From Alopecurus myosuroides (Eukaryota > Streptophyta > Magnoliopsida > Poales > Poaceae), in contig CM054060.1 of the NCBI GenBank assembly GCA_028641055.1, forward strand, positions 242,820,833 to 242,884,832: a stretch of DNA of 64,000 nt, given 5' to 3'. Below the pieces are notes generated by a model. The model made no database searches. It was not told the DNA's origin and saw only the letters and a program-made list of their open reading frames with translations. A program made the translations under genes and the position numbers. This document shows positions 11,101-22,250 of the stretch, piece after piece (the stretch's first letter is position 1; each line of letters opens with the position of its first letter).

Positions 11101-11809
11101 TTTGTGGAGGCATGATAGCTTTCGAGAGATTAGCCTGTTCACGAGAGTGCTTACGAGATTCCTCAACCAACTTGCGCCCATGCTCTTCATTTAGAGCGAT
11201 GTTGACGAGGTCCTCAAAATTCTTGGCCTTGACGTTGGTGAGAGCATACTTGAGTTCCGGGTTGAGACCCCTGCGGAACTTTGCCATCTTTCTCGCTTCC
11301 GTGGAGATTTCATCTCCGGCGTAGCGAGCCAGACGATTGAACTCTCTTTGGTATTCGAGAACGTCCAATTTGCCTTGTGTGAAAGAATAGAATTCCTCAC
11401 GCATTCTCTCCATGAGCCCATCGGGAATGTGATGGCGCACGAAGGCTTGCTTGAAATCCTCCCATGTGATTTCCACACTAGAACCTCTCATTTCTTGGAA
11501 ATTCTCCCACCAAGACATAGATTGTCCACGGAGAAGGTAGGTCACGTAAGGAACACGGTCCTCGTCAGCCACATGAGCTACCACAAGAGTACGGTTCATT
11601 TCACGGAGCCAGTCATCAGCATCCAATGGCTCGGAGGAGTTATCAAACGTGCGCGGATTGAGCTCAAGGAACTCCTGAATAGACACCCGTGTGTTGCCAT
11701 TACTCCCAAGGTCTTGGTTCTGCTGCATCTGCTTTATAACTTGTGTCATCTGAGACAGCACTTTCCCCATCTCAGGTGGCAGTGTGTGTTCTTCGTCACC
11801 ACTTTCTAT
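8104..11809 (-). pseudogene. Element A gag-pol polyprotein, start codon lost and 3' end truncated
   Basis: One long open frame holds, in order: a gag domain with W-W-E-NFQ near residue 75; a zinc knuckle [14 protein letters not shown]; an aspartic protease motif DSGASHSF; reverse transcriptase with intact YLDD; RNase H; integrase with the H-H-C-C zinc finger and the D, D and E residues ([27 protein letters not shown]). The codon aligned with B's gag start is ATA at 11809-11807, so translation would have to begin 13 codons later at Met 11770. The frame is cut after KWEEC at 8104 by the Tat LTR, removing the integrase tail and chromodomain. The open frame running on into the LTR is accidental. 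It is about 97% like B in reverse transcriptase and integrase as judged by eye. Confidence 0.92.
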
Positions 11810-12281
11810 CCTGAAGAGGATACCAAGATTAATACACTAACCGGATAACAAAATCCAATATAAGTGCTTAAAAGGATTACTTCAGACGGTAAGAAGGTAG
11901 CATGGATCAAACATATACTACCCTCAACGTTCACCATAAATGGTTTGAGTACGAAAGGATAACTAAACATAGCTAGGAATGGATACATCAATGGACGAAA
12001 GGTTCTTGAGAGAAACATGATATTGAAGCAACATCGGGAAACTCGCGACCAAAACTCCTAAGGTACTACAGAAGAACCCCAGAACACGTGAAATCCTAAC
12101 TTGAAAGTTTAGATGAGAAGGGAAAAAACAACGTTGCACTTCCTTACCAGAAAAGGGAGGGTGGGTGGGGAAAGAAATAAAATGGCAGAATTCCTACTCT
12201 CACGTTTCATTTTTCCTATATAGCTACAAAATAGTTTCTAGACTCAACTGCGACCAGTAAAAGGGATCCTACAGGCAGACA
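11810..12281 (-). other. Leader of element A between primer site and gag
   Basis: Untranslated leader, aligned with B's leader at 16046-16598. It lacks the whole extra ORF seen in element C and is shorter still than in B, running directly from the ACCTTTCGTCCA block to the GATGTATCC block. The sequence just before gag ends in a pyrimidine-rich tract plus CAG, as in B and C. Confidence 0.7.
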
Positions 12282-12294
12282 GGCTCTGATACCA
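12282..12294 (-). promoter_or_regulatory. Primer binding site of element A (tRNA-Met type)
   Basis: Minus strand TGGTATCAGAGCC, two bases after the LTR end, is the standard initiator tRNA-Met complementary site of plant LTR elements. Confidence 0.9.
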
Positions 12295-12774
12295 TTTGTC
12301 GCACCCTGGTTTCTAGGGGATACTCATCGGGCCGAACTGGATAGCAGATGCTTGGATTATGGGGCATAACTGCTCCCACGTCCCAGCTTCCTGGTAGGCC
12401 TGCGCTTATGCGCGACAACACAAGCCCTGCTATTCCACCGTCGATGTAAACTATCCACTAGAGACCATAGGCACTACTGTCGACGTACTTCATACCAATC
12501 ACACAGGGTACGTCAACAGCGTTAAACGGAATGATACCACAACATATCTCTAAGACACAAAAGATTGAAATAAGGTTGCAAATAGCCTTCACTAAGGCAG
12601 AGAATAGCAAATACAATCATCCAGAGGACACATGTCCCAACATAACATTCATTACATCAGCGGAAGCAAACAAGGTGTCTGAGTACAGACAAATCCAGAT
12701 AGGCCTAAGAGGCCGGCAATGAAAGGAAAACGGAGCCCATCCACGAAGTCTCGGATCCTGCCCGGGTCCGCTAT

Positions 12775-12839
12775 CTACTCGTCAACAGCGTCGTCGTACT
12801 CCACGTAGTAGCCTCCATTGGGATCCTCGGAATCGTCGT
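12775..12839 (-). CDS. LTR-embedded gene of element A, last small exon
   Basis: This 65-base block follows a TTTACGCAG acceptor and opens in phase 1 as acidic, tyrosine-rich sequence containing GGYYVEYDD, then stops at TAG (12777-12775). Length, phase and stop match element B's 5' LTR and both LTRs of C. Function unknown; see the entry for element B. Confidence 0.5.
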
Positions 12840-14063
12840 CTGCGTAAACCACAGCCCCAAAGGGGTCAGTACAACAACGTACTGGCAAGCAAGACTCACA
12901 GTTCACCAAAGTGTAACCCGTCAACACCAAGCACAGATGCTTTGGGTTCAACGGAAGGAAGGGTGATATAAAAGATGCGGCAACTGGCTGCTCTAACCAA
13001 CTACAGAGTTACTACCACTTCCGGCTAACAGAAAGAAGATAAGATAGCGTATCGTAACCATCTACCAGCTAACCACCAAACAAACCCATCCTGGATCTCG
13101 CCCTTATCCAAAGAAGCAATCCGAGGATAACTCACACAGTTGGATTAATGATGGTTCAGGTTATTGTGTCAAGAAACCTATTACTAGTCAAGTTATTATA
13201 GTTAGGTGTAAGTTGTCTGAGTACTTGTTAGCCAGTACTTTCACCAAGTCGTCACATAACCGCGGACAACACGGCTTCTCGAGAAGATTTATCCCTGCAG
13301 GGTGTGCTCCAGTACCCGTACACACTCAAGCCACCAACTAAAACTCAGGTGGTCTCGACACGACTCGAACCATCACTACAGCCTGTCCTAGGAGCCACGG
13401 AGCTATAAGGTCCCATCCACGCAGCCGAATACTCAGCGCAGGTGTGCAAAACTCCCGCAGGACACAACACCCCGGCACTACAGGCCTCGCCCTATATGTG
13501 TGCGTCATCATCATCATCAGTAACCATGGGAGCGACCCATTTATGCGTATGAGCCAAATGGAACACCCGAACTAAGTGTGGCTCTTCGGACAAACTGCGG
13601 ATCAGATCAAAGCCGAGGGGGGTTCCATACCACCACCCGGATGCGGTGAGCACGCTCATCATGGATCAGTAGACAAGACCCTTTTCCTAATTAGGGTCGA
13701 CACTAGCAGGCCTCAAAACCACGACGGGCCTCCTGCCGGTGCCTTAACATCAAATTATTATTATTACCCAAGCACTAACAGGTTGTTGTGTACACATCGA
13801 GCCCATAGAACATAATAGAAATATGATAACGGAAAGTAACGGGTAACAGACTCGAGCAGAAACAACCCTAAGCATGCTAGTAAGACACGGGCCCAAACAA
13901 CGGGGTTATAGGGGTGGAGGTGAGGCAATATCAAGGTTAAGGGGTTCATGTGATAGGTTCGTAACAGAAACAACTACTACTAAGGCTAGCAGAAAAGAAC
14001 AACGGAAAGTATCGGTAACCAATGTTGAAAGGAACACAGTGGTTCATGTGAGTGATAACTTGC

Positions 14064-14141
14064 CTGCAAACCCAGTAGCCTGGTACTGAGCTAGAACCTC
14101 AGAAGGGGTGTTGTAAGGATCGTCGGACTCAACGTCGTCGT
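14064..14141 (-). CDS. LTR-embedded gene of element A, middle small exon
   Basis: A 78-base block between CTCGGTTAG and the GC-type donor GCAAGT, open in phase 1 at both ends, coding for an acidic stretch with PSEVLAQYQ. It has the same length and phase as in B and C, with only a few substitutions. Confidence 0.5.
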
Positions 14142-14362
14142 CTAACCGAGAAGAAGCAAACAGACAATGCAGAAAGGGTAGACAATCAATATCATGGCAT
14201 AGTGCACAATCATGGGGATGATGCATGTCATGTTAATGGGTGCATCAAAATAAACTAGTTGACATGGTAACACAAATTAAATGGACACATATGCAATTTT
14301 GAGTTGCATATGAAAAGCCCATGAATTTTGGGTTAGATTATTTGTTTTCCAACTAATCAACA

Positions 14363-16030
14363 TGTTAGCCATATGTATCGTTGCTTCTGTTACGATCCTA
14401 TCACATGATACCCTGAAACCACGATATTGCCTCAGCTCCACTCCTATCACCCCTTTGTTTGAGCCCGTGCCTTACTAGCATGCTTAGGTTGCTTTGCTCG
14501 AGTCTGTTACCCGTTATTTTCTGTTGTTACTACTATTATGTTCTGGGGGCTCGATGTTAATCAATCCACCTGTTATTAATAATATGCTGATAAGGCACCG
14601 GCAGGAGGCCCTTTGTGGTTTTGAGGCCTGCTAGTGTCGACCCTAATAGGAAAAGGGTCTTGTCTACTGATCCATGATGAGCGTGCTCACCGCATCCGGG
14701 TGGTAGTATGGAACCCCCCTCGACTTTGACCTGATCCGCAGTTTGTCCGAAGAGCCACACTTAGTTCGGGAGTTCCATTTGCGCATAAGCATGAATGGGT
14801 CGCTCCCATGGTTACTGTTGATGATGATGATGCATATAGGGCGAGGCCTGTGGTGCCGGGGGGGTGTGGTTTTCACCCCTGCGCTTAGGTTAGGTCGGAC
14901 TGGCCGGGACCTTATAGCTCCGTGGCTCCTAGGACAGGTTGTAGAGATGGTTCGAGTCGTGTCAAGTCCACCTGAGTTTTAGTTGGTGGCTCGAGTGTGT
15001 ACGGGTACTGGAGCACACCCTGCAGGGATAAATCTTCTCGAGAAGCCGTGTTGTCCGCGGTTATGTGACGATTTGGTGAAAGTACTGGCTAACAAGTACT
15101 CAGAACAACTTACACCTAACTAATGTTAACTTGACTAGTAATAGACTTATTGACACAACAACTTGATCCATTATTCATTAATCCAACTGTGTGAGTTATC
15201 CTCGGATTGCTTCTTTGGATAAGGGGCGAGATCCAGGATGGGTTTGTTTGATGGTCAACAACAGTTGGATACGTTACGCTATCTTATCTCCTCTCTGTTA
15301 GCTGGAAGTGGTAGTGTTTCTGTAGTTGGTTAGCGCAGCCAGTTGCAGCATCTTTTATAACCCATTTCTTCCGTTGAACCCAAGGCATCTGTGCTTGGTG
15401 TTGACGGGTTACACTTTGGTGAACTGTGAGTCTTGCTTGCCAGTACGTTGTTGTACTGACCCCTTTGGGGCTGTGGTTTACGCAGACGACGATTCCGAGG
15501 ATCCCCATGGAGGCTACTACGTGGAGTACGACGACGGTGTTGACGAGTAGATAGCGGACCCGGGCAGGATCCGAGACTTCGTGGATGGGCTCCGTTTTCC
15601 TTTCATTGCCGGCCTCTTAGGCCTATTTGGATTTGTCTGTACTCAGACCTGTTGAATGCTTCCGCTGCTATGTAATGAATGTCATGTTGGGACATGTGTC
15701 CTCTGGATGATTGTATTTGCTATTCTCTGCCTTAGTGAAGGCTATTTGCAATCTTATTTCAATCTTTTGTGTCTTAGAGATATGTTGTGGTATCATTCCG
15801 TTTAACGCTGTTGACGTACCATGTGTGATTGGTATGAAGTACGTCGACAGTAGTGCCTGTGGTCTCTAGTGGATAGTTTACATCGACGGTGGAATAGCAG
15901 GGCTTGTGTTGTCGCGCATAAGCGCAGGCCTACCAGGAAGCTGGGACGTGGGAGCAGTTATGCCCCATAATCCAAGCATCTGCTATCCAGTTCGGCCCGA
16001 TGAGTATCCCCTAGAAACCAAGGTGCGACA
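14363..16030 (+). repeat. 5' LTR of element B, truncated (last 1668 bp)
   Basis: It starts at the A/B deletion junction with TAGCCATATGTATCG and ends AGGTGCGACA next to the primer site. The equivalent in the 3' LTR is 23449-25116, the same length. The upstream 2.43 kb, including the promoter and first exon of the LTR gene, is missing, so transcription of B from this LTR is probably lost. Confidence 0.88.
15486..15550 (+). CDS. LTR-embedded gene of element B, last exon (5' LTR copy)
   Basis: After the acceptor GTTTACGCAG the frame (phase 1) opens with acidic residues, contains GGYYVEYDD and ends at TAG 15548-15550. Element B's 3' LTR copy of this exon (24573 onwards) has lost one C in a run near 24590, which shifts the frame. 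The 5' copy keeps the ancestral frame shared with A and C. Confidence 0.5.
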
Positions 16031-16032
16031 AA

Positions 16033-16045
16033 TGGTATCAGAGCC
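16033..16045 (+). promoter_or_regulatory. Primer binding site of element B (tRNA-Met type)
   Basis: TGGTATCAGAGCC, two bases after the LTR end CGACA at 16030. Confidence 0.92.
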
Positions 16046-16598
16046 TGTCTGCCTGTAGGATCCCTTTTACTGGTCGCAGTTGAGTCTAGAAACTATTTTG
16101 TAGCTATATAGGAAAAATGAAACGTGAGAGTAGGAATTCTGCCATTTTATTTCTTTCCCCACCCACCCTCCCTTTTCTGGTAAGGAAGTGCAACGTTGAT
16201 TTTTCCCTTCTCATCTAAACTTTCAAGTTAGGATTTCACGTGTTCTGGGTTCTTCCGTAGTACCTTAGGAGTTTTGGTCGCGAGTTTCCCGATGTTGCTT
16301 CAATATCATGTTTCTCTCAAGAACCTTTCGTCCAATGAATCTTGTTGTGGTTTTCAACTTCATTTCTTCTACCGGCGCCTAACCACAAGGTGTACTCCAA
16401 TGCTCATCACTGAGTACCGATGTATCCATTCCTAGTTATGTTTAGTTATCCTTTCGTACTCAAACCATTTATGGTGAACGTTGAGGGTAGTATATGTTTG
16501 ATCCATGCTACCTTCTTACCGTCTGAAGTAATCCTTTTAAGCACTTATATTGGATTTTGTTATCCGGTTAGTGTGTTAACCTTGGTATCCTCTTCAGG
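16046..16598 (+). other. Leader of element B between primer site and gag
   Basis: Non-coding leader. Compared with element C it lacks the 271-codon pre-gag ORF: the flanks TTCTACCGGCG and AGTACCGATGTATCC are present, but only about 40 bases lie between them (near 16375-16418). The gag ATG at 16599 is immediately preceded by CCTCTTCAGG, a good splice acceptor, so gag may be translated from a spliced RNA. Confidence 0.7.
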
Positions 16599-19500
16599 AT
16601 GGAAAGTGGTGACGAAGAACCCACACTGCCACCTGAGATGGGGAAAGTGCTGTCTCAGATGACGCAAGTTATAAAGCAGATGCAGCAGAACCAAGACCTT
16701 GGGAGTAATGGCAACGCCCGTGTGTCTATTCGGGAGTTCCTTGAGCTCAATCCGCGCACGTTTGATAACTACTCCGAGCCATTGGATGCTGATGACTGGC
16801 TTCGTGAAATGAACCGTACTCTTATGGTAGCTCATGTGGCTGACGAGGACCGTGTTCCTTACGTGACCTACCTTCTCCGTGGACAATCCATGTCTTGGTG
16901 GGAGAATTTCCAAGAAATGAGAGGTCCTAGTGTGGCAATCACATGGGAGGATTTCAAGCAAGCCTTCGTGCGCCATCACATTCCCGATGGGCTCATGGAG
17001 AAAATGTGTGAGAAATTCTATTCTTTCACACAAGGCAATCTGGACGTTCTCGAATACCAAAGAGAGTTCAATCGTCTGGCTCGCTACGCCGGAGATGAAA
17101 TCTCCACGGAAGCGAGAAAGATGGCAAAGTTCCGCAGGGGTCTCAACCCGGAACTCAAGTATGCTCTCATCAACGTCAAGGCCAAGAATTTTGAGGACCT
17201 CGTCAACATCGCTCTAAATGAAGAGCATGGGCGCAAGTTGGTTGAGGAATCTCGTAAGCACTCTCGTGAACAGGCTAATCTTTCAAAAGCTATCATGCCA
17301 CCACAAAAACGAAGAGTTTGGGTTCCATATACCACTCCAACACCGCCCATCTGCTTGCCAAGCCCGGCAGGAATTCTTCCCCGCCCTCCCACCCCAGTGG
17401 TATCTTCAGGAGGTGCTCCATCTTAGCCAGGTCCAACAACTCCTCGTTCTGTTGTTGCATGCTACAAGTGTGGACAGTCGGGCCACTATTCCGATAAGTG
17501 TCCGCAAAGGCACCTCTTTCCACCTCCACCTCGCCACAGGTCGACCCCGATAAGAATACGTGGTCCTCCGTTGGGTTGCTACAACAGCAACGACCTTGGC
17601 GTGAGAACCGTTAAGGTGAACCATGTCAAGGCCCAGGGAGCAGAAGAATCTCCGGAGGTTGTAATGGGCACACTTCTTGTGAACTCGTTTCGTGCTAAAG
17701 TATTGTTCGATTCTGGTGCTTCACACTCTTTCATCTCTCAATGCTTTGCAAACACCAGTGGAATCAACTTCGAACAGTTGTGTATCCCTCTCCTAGTGAA
17801 ATCACCGGGATCTAGCTGGCAAAGCAATAAAGTTAGCCAGAACATCGAGATCACAATTGGAAACCTTCCATTCCAGGCATCTTTGATAGCTCTCCACTCT
17901 TCAGATATTGATGTCATTCTTGGGATGGATTGGCTGGTAGACAAAAAGCAGTCATTGATTGTCCTGCTAAGTCTGTCAAAATCACACACCCTTCTGGCCA
18001 GATAGTCTACTTCCATGCTGAAAATCCAGTTGCTCAACTCTACACTCTCAATGCAAATCCTCTACCATCCATTGAAACTATTCCGGTGGTTTGTGAATTC
18101 CCTGACGTCTTCCCGGAAGAATTGCCAGGAATGCCTCCTGACAGAGCAGTTGAGTTCGTGATCGAACTTGAACCAGGCACTGCTCCAATCTCTAAGCATC
18201 CATACAAGATAGCTCCTCCTGAACTGAAGTTGTTGAAGGAGCAAATCGATATGTACATGGAGAAAGGTTACATTCAACCTAGCTCCTCGGCTTGGGGATG
18301 CCCAACTCTGTTCGTTGCGAAGAAGGATCAAACAAAGAGACTTGTGGTTGACTATCGTCCTCTCAACGAGAAAACCATCAAAAACAAGTATCCAATTCCT
18401 CGTATCGATGATCTTTTTGATCAACTTGCTGGAGCCTCAATATTCTCCAAGCTAGACTTGAGGATGGGTTACCATCAAATAAAGATCAGAAAGGAAGATA
18501 TTCCAAAAACAGCTTTCACCACTCGGTACGGTCTATATGAATACACCGTCATGTCCTTTGGTCTCACCAATGCACCGGCGACATTCTCCAGACTAATGAA
18601 TTCTGTCTTCCATGAATACCTCGACAAGTTTGTTGTGGTATATCTTGATGATATTCTTGTCTACTCAAAATCTGAGGAAGAGCATGGAGAACATCTTCGT
18701 CTCACTCTCATGAGACTTCGCGAGCATCGTCTTTATGCCAAATTCTCCAAATGTGAATTCTGGATTCCAGAAGTTGCTTACCTTGGTCACGTCATATCTG
18801 CCAAGGGCATATCCATTGATCCAGAAAAGGTTAAGGCAATTGTTGATTGGAAACCTCCTAAGACGGTGAAGCAAGTCAGAAGTTTTCTAGGCTTGGCTAG
18901 CTATTGCCGTCGTTTCGTCCAAAACTTCTCCAAGATTGCCAAACCACTCAATGATCTCACCAAGAAGGACAAGAAGTTCGTTTGGTCTCCACAATGTGAT
19001 GAAAGTTTCAATCTCCTCAAGACTAAACTCACTTCTACACCAGTTCTGGTTGGCCCAGATACTACCAAACCCTTCCAGATATTCTGTGATGCTTCCCTCC
19101 AAGGTCTAGGAGCAGTTCTTATGCAAGAACGTCAAGTTGTGGCTTATGCTTCACGTCAGTTGAACGCCCATGAGCTCAACTATCCCACTCATGATCTTGA
19201 ACTCGCAGCAGTTGTGTTTGCCCTCAAGAAATGGAGGCAATACTTGTTGGGTAATCGCACTGAAATCTTTTCCGATCACAAGAGTCTGAAATACATCTTC
19301 ACTCAGCCAGATCTAAACCTCAGGCAAAGGAGATGGATTGAAAAGATCAAAGACTTCGATCTTACCATTTCTTACACTCCAGGCAAGGCTAATGTTATGG
19401 CCGATGCTCTCAGTCGCAAGTCGTATTGCAATAATCTCATGATCATGGAAAGCCAACCTCCACTTCATGAAGAATTCCAGAAGCTGAACCTTGGTCTTGT

Positions 19501-20980
19501 TCCTGAAGGTTATCTTGCGAACTTGACAGCCAGTCCAAATCTCGAGGACAAGATTCGTTCTGAACAACTTCGTGATGTTGAGATCAAGAAGATCGCAAAT
19601 AACATCAAAGCAGGCAATGTGAAGTATCAGTGCTTCTCAATTGATGACAAGGGAACGGTGTTCTTCGAAGGACGCATTGCGGTTCCTCAAGTTCAAAGTC
19701 TCAAAGATGTTATTCTCAAGGAGGCTCATGAAACTCCTCTCTCCATACATCCTGGAAGTACAAAGATGTACCAGGATCTCAAAACACTGTATTGGTGGTC
19801 TGGCATGAAACGTGAAATTGCTCAATACGTTTCTGAATGCGACGTTTGTCAACGTGTTAAGGCAGTTCATCAGAAAACAGCCGGTCTTCTCCAACCGCTG
19901 AAAATTCCTGAGTGGAAGTGGGACATGATTGAAATGGACTTCGTCACTGGTTTTCCAAAGTCCAAAAAGGGCAACGATGCAATCTTCGTTGTTATTGATC
20001 GTCTCACTAAGGTTGCTCACTTCTATGCTGTAAAAGAAACTATCTCAGCTAGCCAGTTAGCAGAGCTCTACACAACAAAGATTGTTCCTCTTCATGGTGT
20101 TCCATTGGAAATAAGCTCAGACCGTGGAAGTATATTCACTTCTCATTTCTGGAAGAGTTTTCAAGAAGCATTGGGCACCAAACTTCTGTTCAGCACAGCT
20201 TATCACCCTCAGTCTCAAGGGCAAGTCGAAAGAGTCAATCAGATTCTCGAGGATATGCTCAGAGCATGTGGTCTCTCCTTTGGCATGAAATGGGAGGAAT
20301 GCCTTCCATATGCTGAATTCTCCTACAACAACAGCTTCCAGGCAAGCCTAGGTATGGCACCATTTGAAGCACTCTATGGCCGCAGATGCAGGAGTCCAAT
20401 CAATTGGTCTGGAGCTGGTGAACGTTCACTCTTAGGCCCTGACATTGTTAAGGAAGCCGAGGAGAAAGTTCGCATCATTCGTGACAATCTCAAGATTGCT
20501 CAGTCTCGTCAGAAAAGCTACTATGACAGCAAGCACAGGGATATGATTTATGCACCTGGTGACAAAGCATATCTCCGTGTAACTCCCCTCAGAGGCACTC
20601 ATCGTTTTGGTGTCAAAGGAAAGCTAGCACCGAGATACATTGGCCCTTTCAACATTCTCTCAAGGCGTGCGGAAAATGCCTATCGTCTTGAACTTCCAGA
20701 AAAACTATCCAAGGTGCACGATGTGTTTCACGTGTCACAGCTCAAGAAGTGCTTCAAAGATCCAGATCGTGCAGTTGATCATGATTCCATTGAACTGCAA
20801 GATGATCTATCTTATGAGGAGCACCCTGTTCGAATTCTCGATGAGACCGTTCGTAAGACTCGCAACAAGAGCACCAAGTTCTTGAAAGTGCAATGGTCGC
20901 ATCATTCTGATAAAGAGGCAACGTGGGAGACCGAAGAGGATCTTCGCAAGAAGTATCCGGACCTTTTCACTTCTCAGTAG
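16599..20980 (+). pseudogene. Element B gag-pol polyprotein with chromodomain, broken by a nonsense codon and a frameshift
   Basis: Domains in order: gag (from MESGDEEP at 16599); zinc knuckle CYKCGQSGHYSDKC (17460-17501); protease DSGA (17709); reverse transcriptase with YLDD (18641-18652); RNase H; integrase zinc finger and D,D-35-E core; and a C-terminal chromodomain (about 20810-20975, with KVQWSHH and [10 protein letters not shown]), which marks a chromovirus. Two breaks: TAG at 17424-17426 where A has a Gln codon, and a one-base deletion at about 17938-17950 just after the protease region. Between the zinc knuckle and the protease the sequence differs strongly from A although both flanks match closely. 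All key pol residues are otherwise present. Confidence 0.93.
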
Positions 20981-21003
20981 GAATCTCGGGGCGCGATTCC
21001 TTC

Positions 21004-21019
21004 AAGGGGGGGGGCGTTT
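21004..21019 (+). promoter_or_regulatory. Polypurine tract of element B
   Basis: AAGGGGGGGGG followed by CGTTT and then the LTR start. The G run is longer than in element C (21006-21014 versus six G's). The same tract-plus-CGTTT arrangement occurs in C. Confidence 0.85.
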
Positions 21020-21886
21020 TGTAACATCCCAAGTATGAAATCTCCCCCTAGAATGTTTTGTTTCTTGTTTTATTATTGCTTTGCATCATGTCATCATATG
21101 CATTTGATTTTTGTTTGCATTGTTTTGCATTTGATTTCAATTGTTTCCATTTGTTTTCTTATGAATTCCAAACAAAAATTCAAACCTTTATGCATACTTG
21201 TTATGTTACATGTTTCAAATAACAACTACAAAATAAACAAACAAATTGTTCCACTAAAAATTGGAATCAAAACTTTAATTTTGGCTTAGGTTCATTTATT
21301 TCTTTTGATACCAAAATTTGCTCAAATCATTTAATTACCAAACAATAACATCAATTGAATTTATTTGGAAAAACAAAAGTTTGTTTTCAAGTGCTGTTGC
21401 AAAACGAAGCAATACCAAATTTTGCTAACTCTAAAACCATTTTGTTTCTCTCTTCTCCCAAATCTGAAAAAAAAAATAACAGAAAATATTAAAAAGAAGA
21501 GAGGGGGGAAAGGCACACAGCCCATCTGGGGCCAGCCCATCTTCCACCTGGCCCATACCCCCCACGTCGACCTTCTCCTACCTCCGTACGGTACGGAGAG
21601 CCATCCATGGCATCCACGTCCGCACCAGAGGAGGGAACGGTGATCCCGAGCATCCCCCTCCCCCTTAAGAATCCCTGCTCGAGCTCCCTCCTCCTAACCC
21701 TAATCCCTTCTCCTCCCTCGCGCCGCTCTTTCTCTTCCTCTTCCCCTGTTCCTCTTTTCTCTGTACCTCAACTCCTCCCGAGGGAACCTTCACCGCCTCC
21801 TTCTCCGGCGAGGCGCCGCCGCCACGGTGCCCGCCCGGCCGCGCTAGGGCCGGGAACGGAACCGGCGCGGCGCCCTCTTCCTCCCC

Positions 21887-21983
21887 GTGGCCTCGGTTTC
21901 CGACGAGGCCACCGGAATCTCCGCCGCCATCCCAAGTTCGCCGCCCGTTCGTCACCACTCGACTCCCTCCGTCGTCAGTCACG
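21887..21983 (+). CDS. Candidate first exon of the LTR-embedded gene (element B)
   Basis: From ATG 21887 the frame runs 32 codons plus one base to a consensus donor CACG/GTGAGCC. The leftover G completes a codon with the first two bases of the 78-base exon at 23299, so phase matches. The peptide is Ser/Pro/Ala-rich with no recognised domain. In element C the equivalent donor (38475) is kept but the phase-1 frame behind it has no Met before a stop, so the start may differ there. Translation is inference. Confidence 0.4.
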
Positions 21984-22250
21984 GTGAGCCCGCACCTCCC
22001 CTCGTTCCTCTCCTCTCCCTGCCCTTGTGGCCTCGCACGAGCCCGGCCACCACACGGCGGCACGGCCACCGCACCGCCCACCGGCAGCCGCGCGGCCGCG
22101 ATCCACGGCGGGGCAGCGCACGCATCGCTCGCCCCGGCCTCTGTCCGCCATCAATTGGTACCTGCACGAACTGAAAAAGTTCAGTTAAATTTTAACTGAC
22201 GGGAAACATGTTAACTTCCCACCTGCTCCTGTATCTGACAAGAAACCGAA

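Larger units (their letters stand above)
8104..14362 (-). mobile_element. Element A: Tekay/Del-type chromovirus, minus strand (main part; continues at 25117-26335)
   Basis: Read on the minus strand this is the 5' LTR end (14362-12297), primer site, leader, gag and pol, cut at 8104 by the Tat insertion. The rest of its 5' LTR lies at 25117-26335 beyond element B: that piece is 1219 bp and ends exactly where B's LTR begins, at the same LTR coordinate (1219) in B's own 3' LTR. The simplest history is that B jumped into A's 5' LTR and a deletion then removed about 0.84 kb of A's LTR and 2.43 kb of B's. Confidence 0.82.
12297..14362 (-). repeat. 5' LTR of element A, 3' portion (truncated)
   Basis: On the minus strand it ends GGGTGCGACA at 12297 and runs back to about 14362, where a deletion joins it to B's truncated LTR. 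It corresponds to the last half of the 4.1 kb LTR and contains both downstream exons of the LTR-embedded gene. It is clearly less than identical to B (about 95% by eye), so A and B are separate insertions. Confidence 0.85.

Noticed and set aside
14557..14982. Short ORFs on both strands in LTRs of A, B and C (for example 23644-24069)
   Set aside because: They repeat wherever the LTR repeats, overlap each other on both strands and cross the predicted introns; only the phase-matched small exons have supporting splice signals.
8104..20306. The near-palindrome as one element that inverted its own copy
   Set aside because: A and B differ by many substitutions, separate lesions and a different zinc-knuckle patch, and A's LTR continues on the far side of B; nested insertion plus deletion explains it better.
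21607..22174. Long overlapping ORFs in the GC-rich LTR blocks (also 25044-25739, 38259-38541, 48466-48850)
   Set aside because: High GC content opens all frames; the products are Pro/Arg/Ala low-complexity, and only the 21887 frame agrees in phase with a downstream exon.
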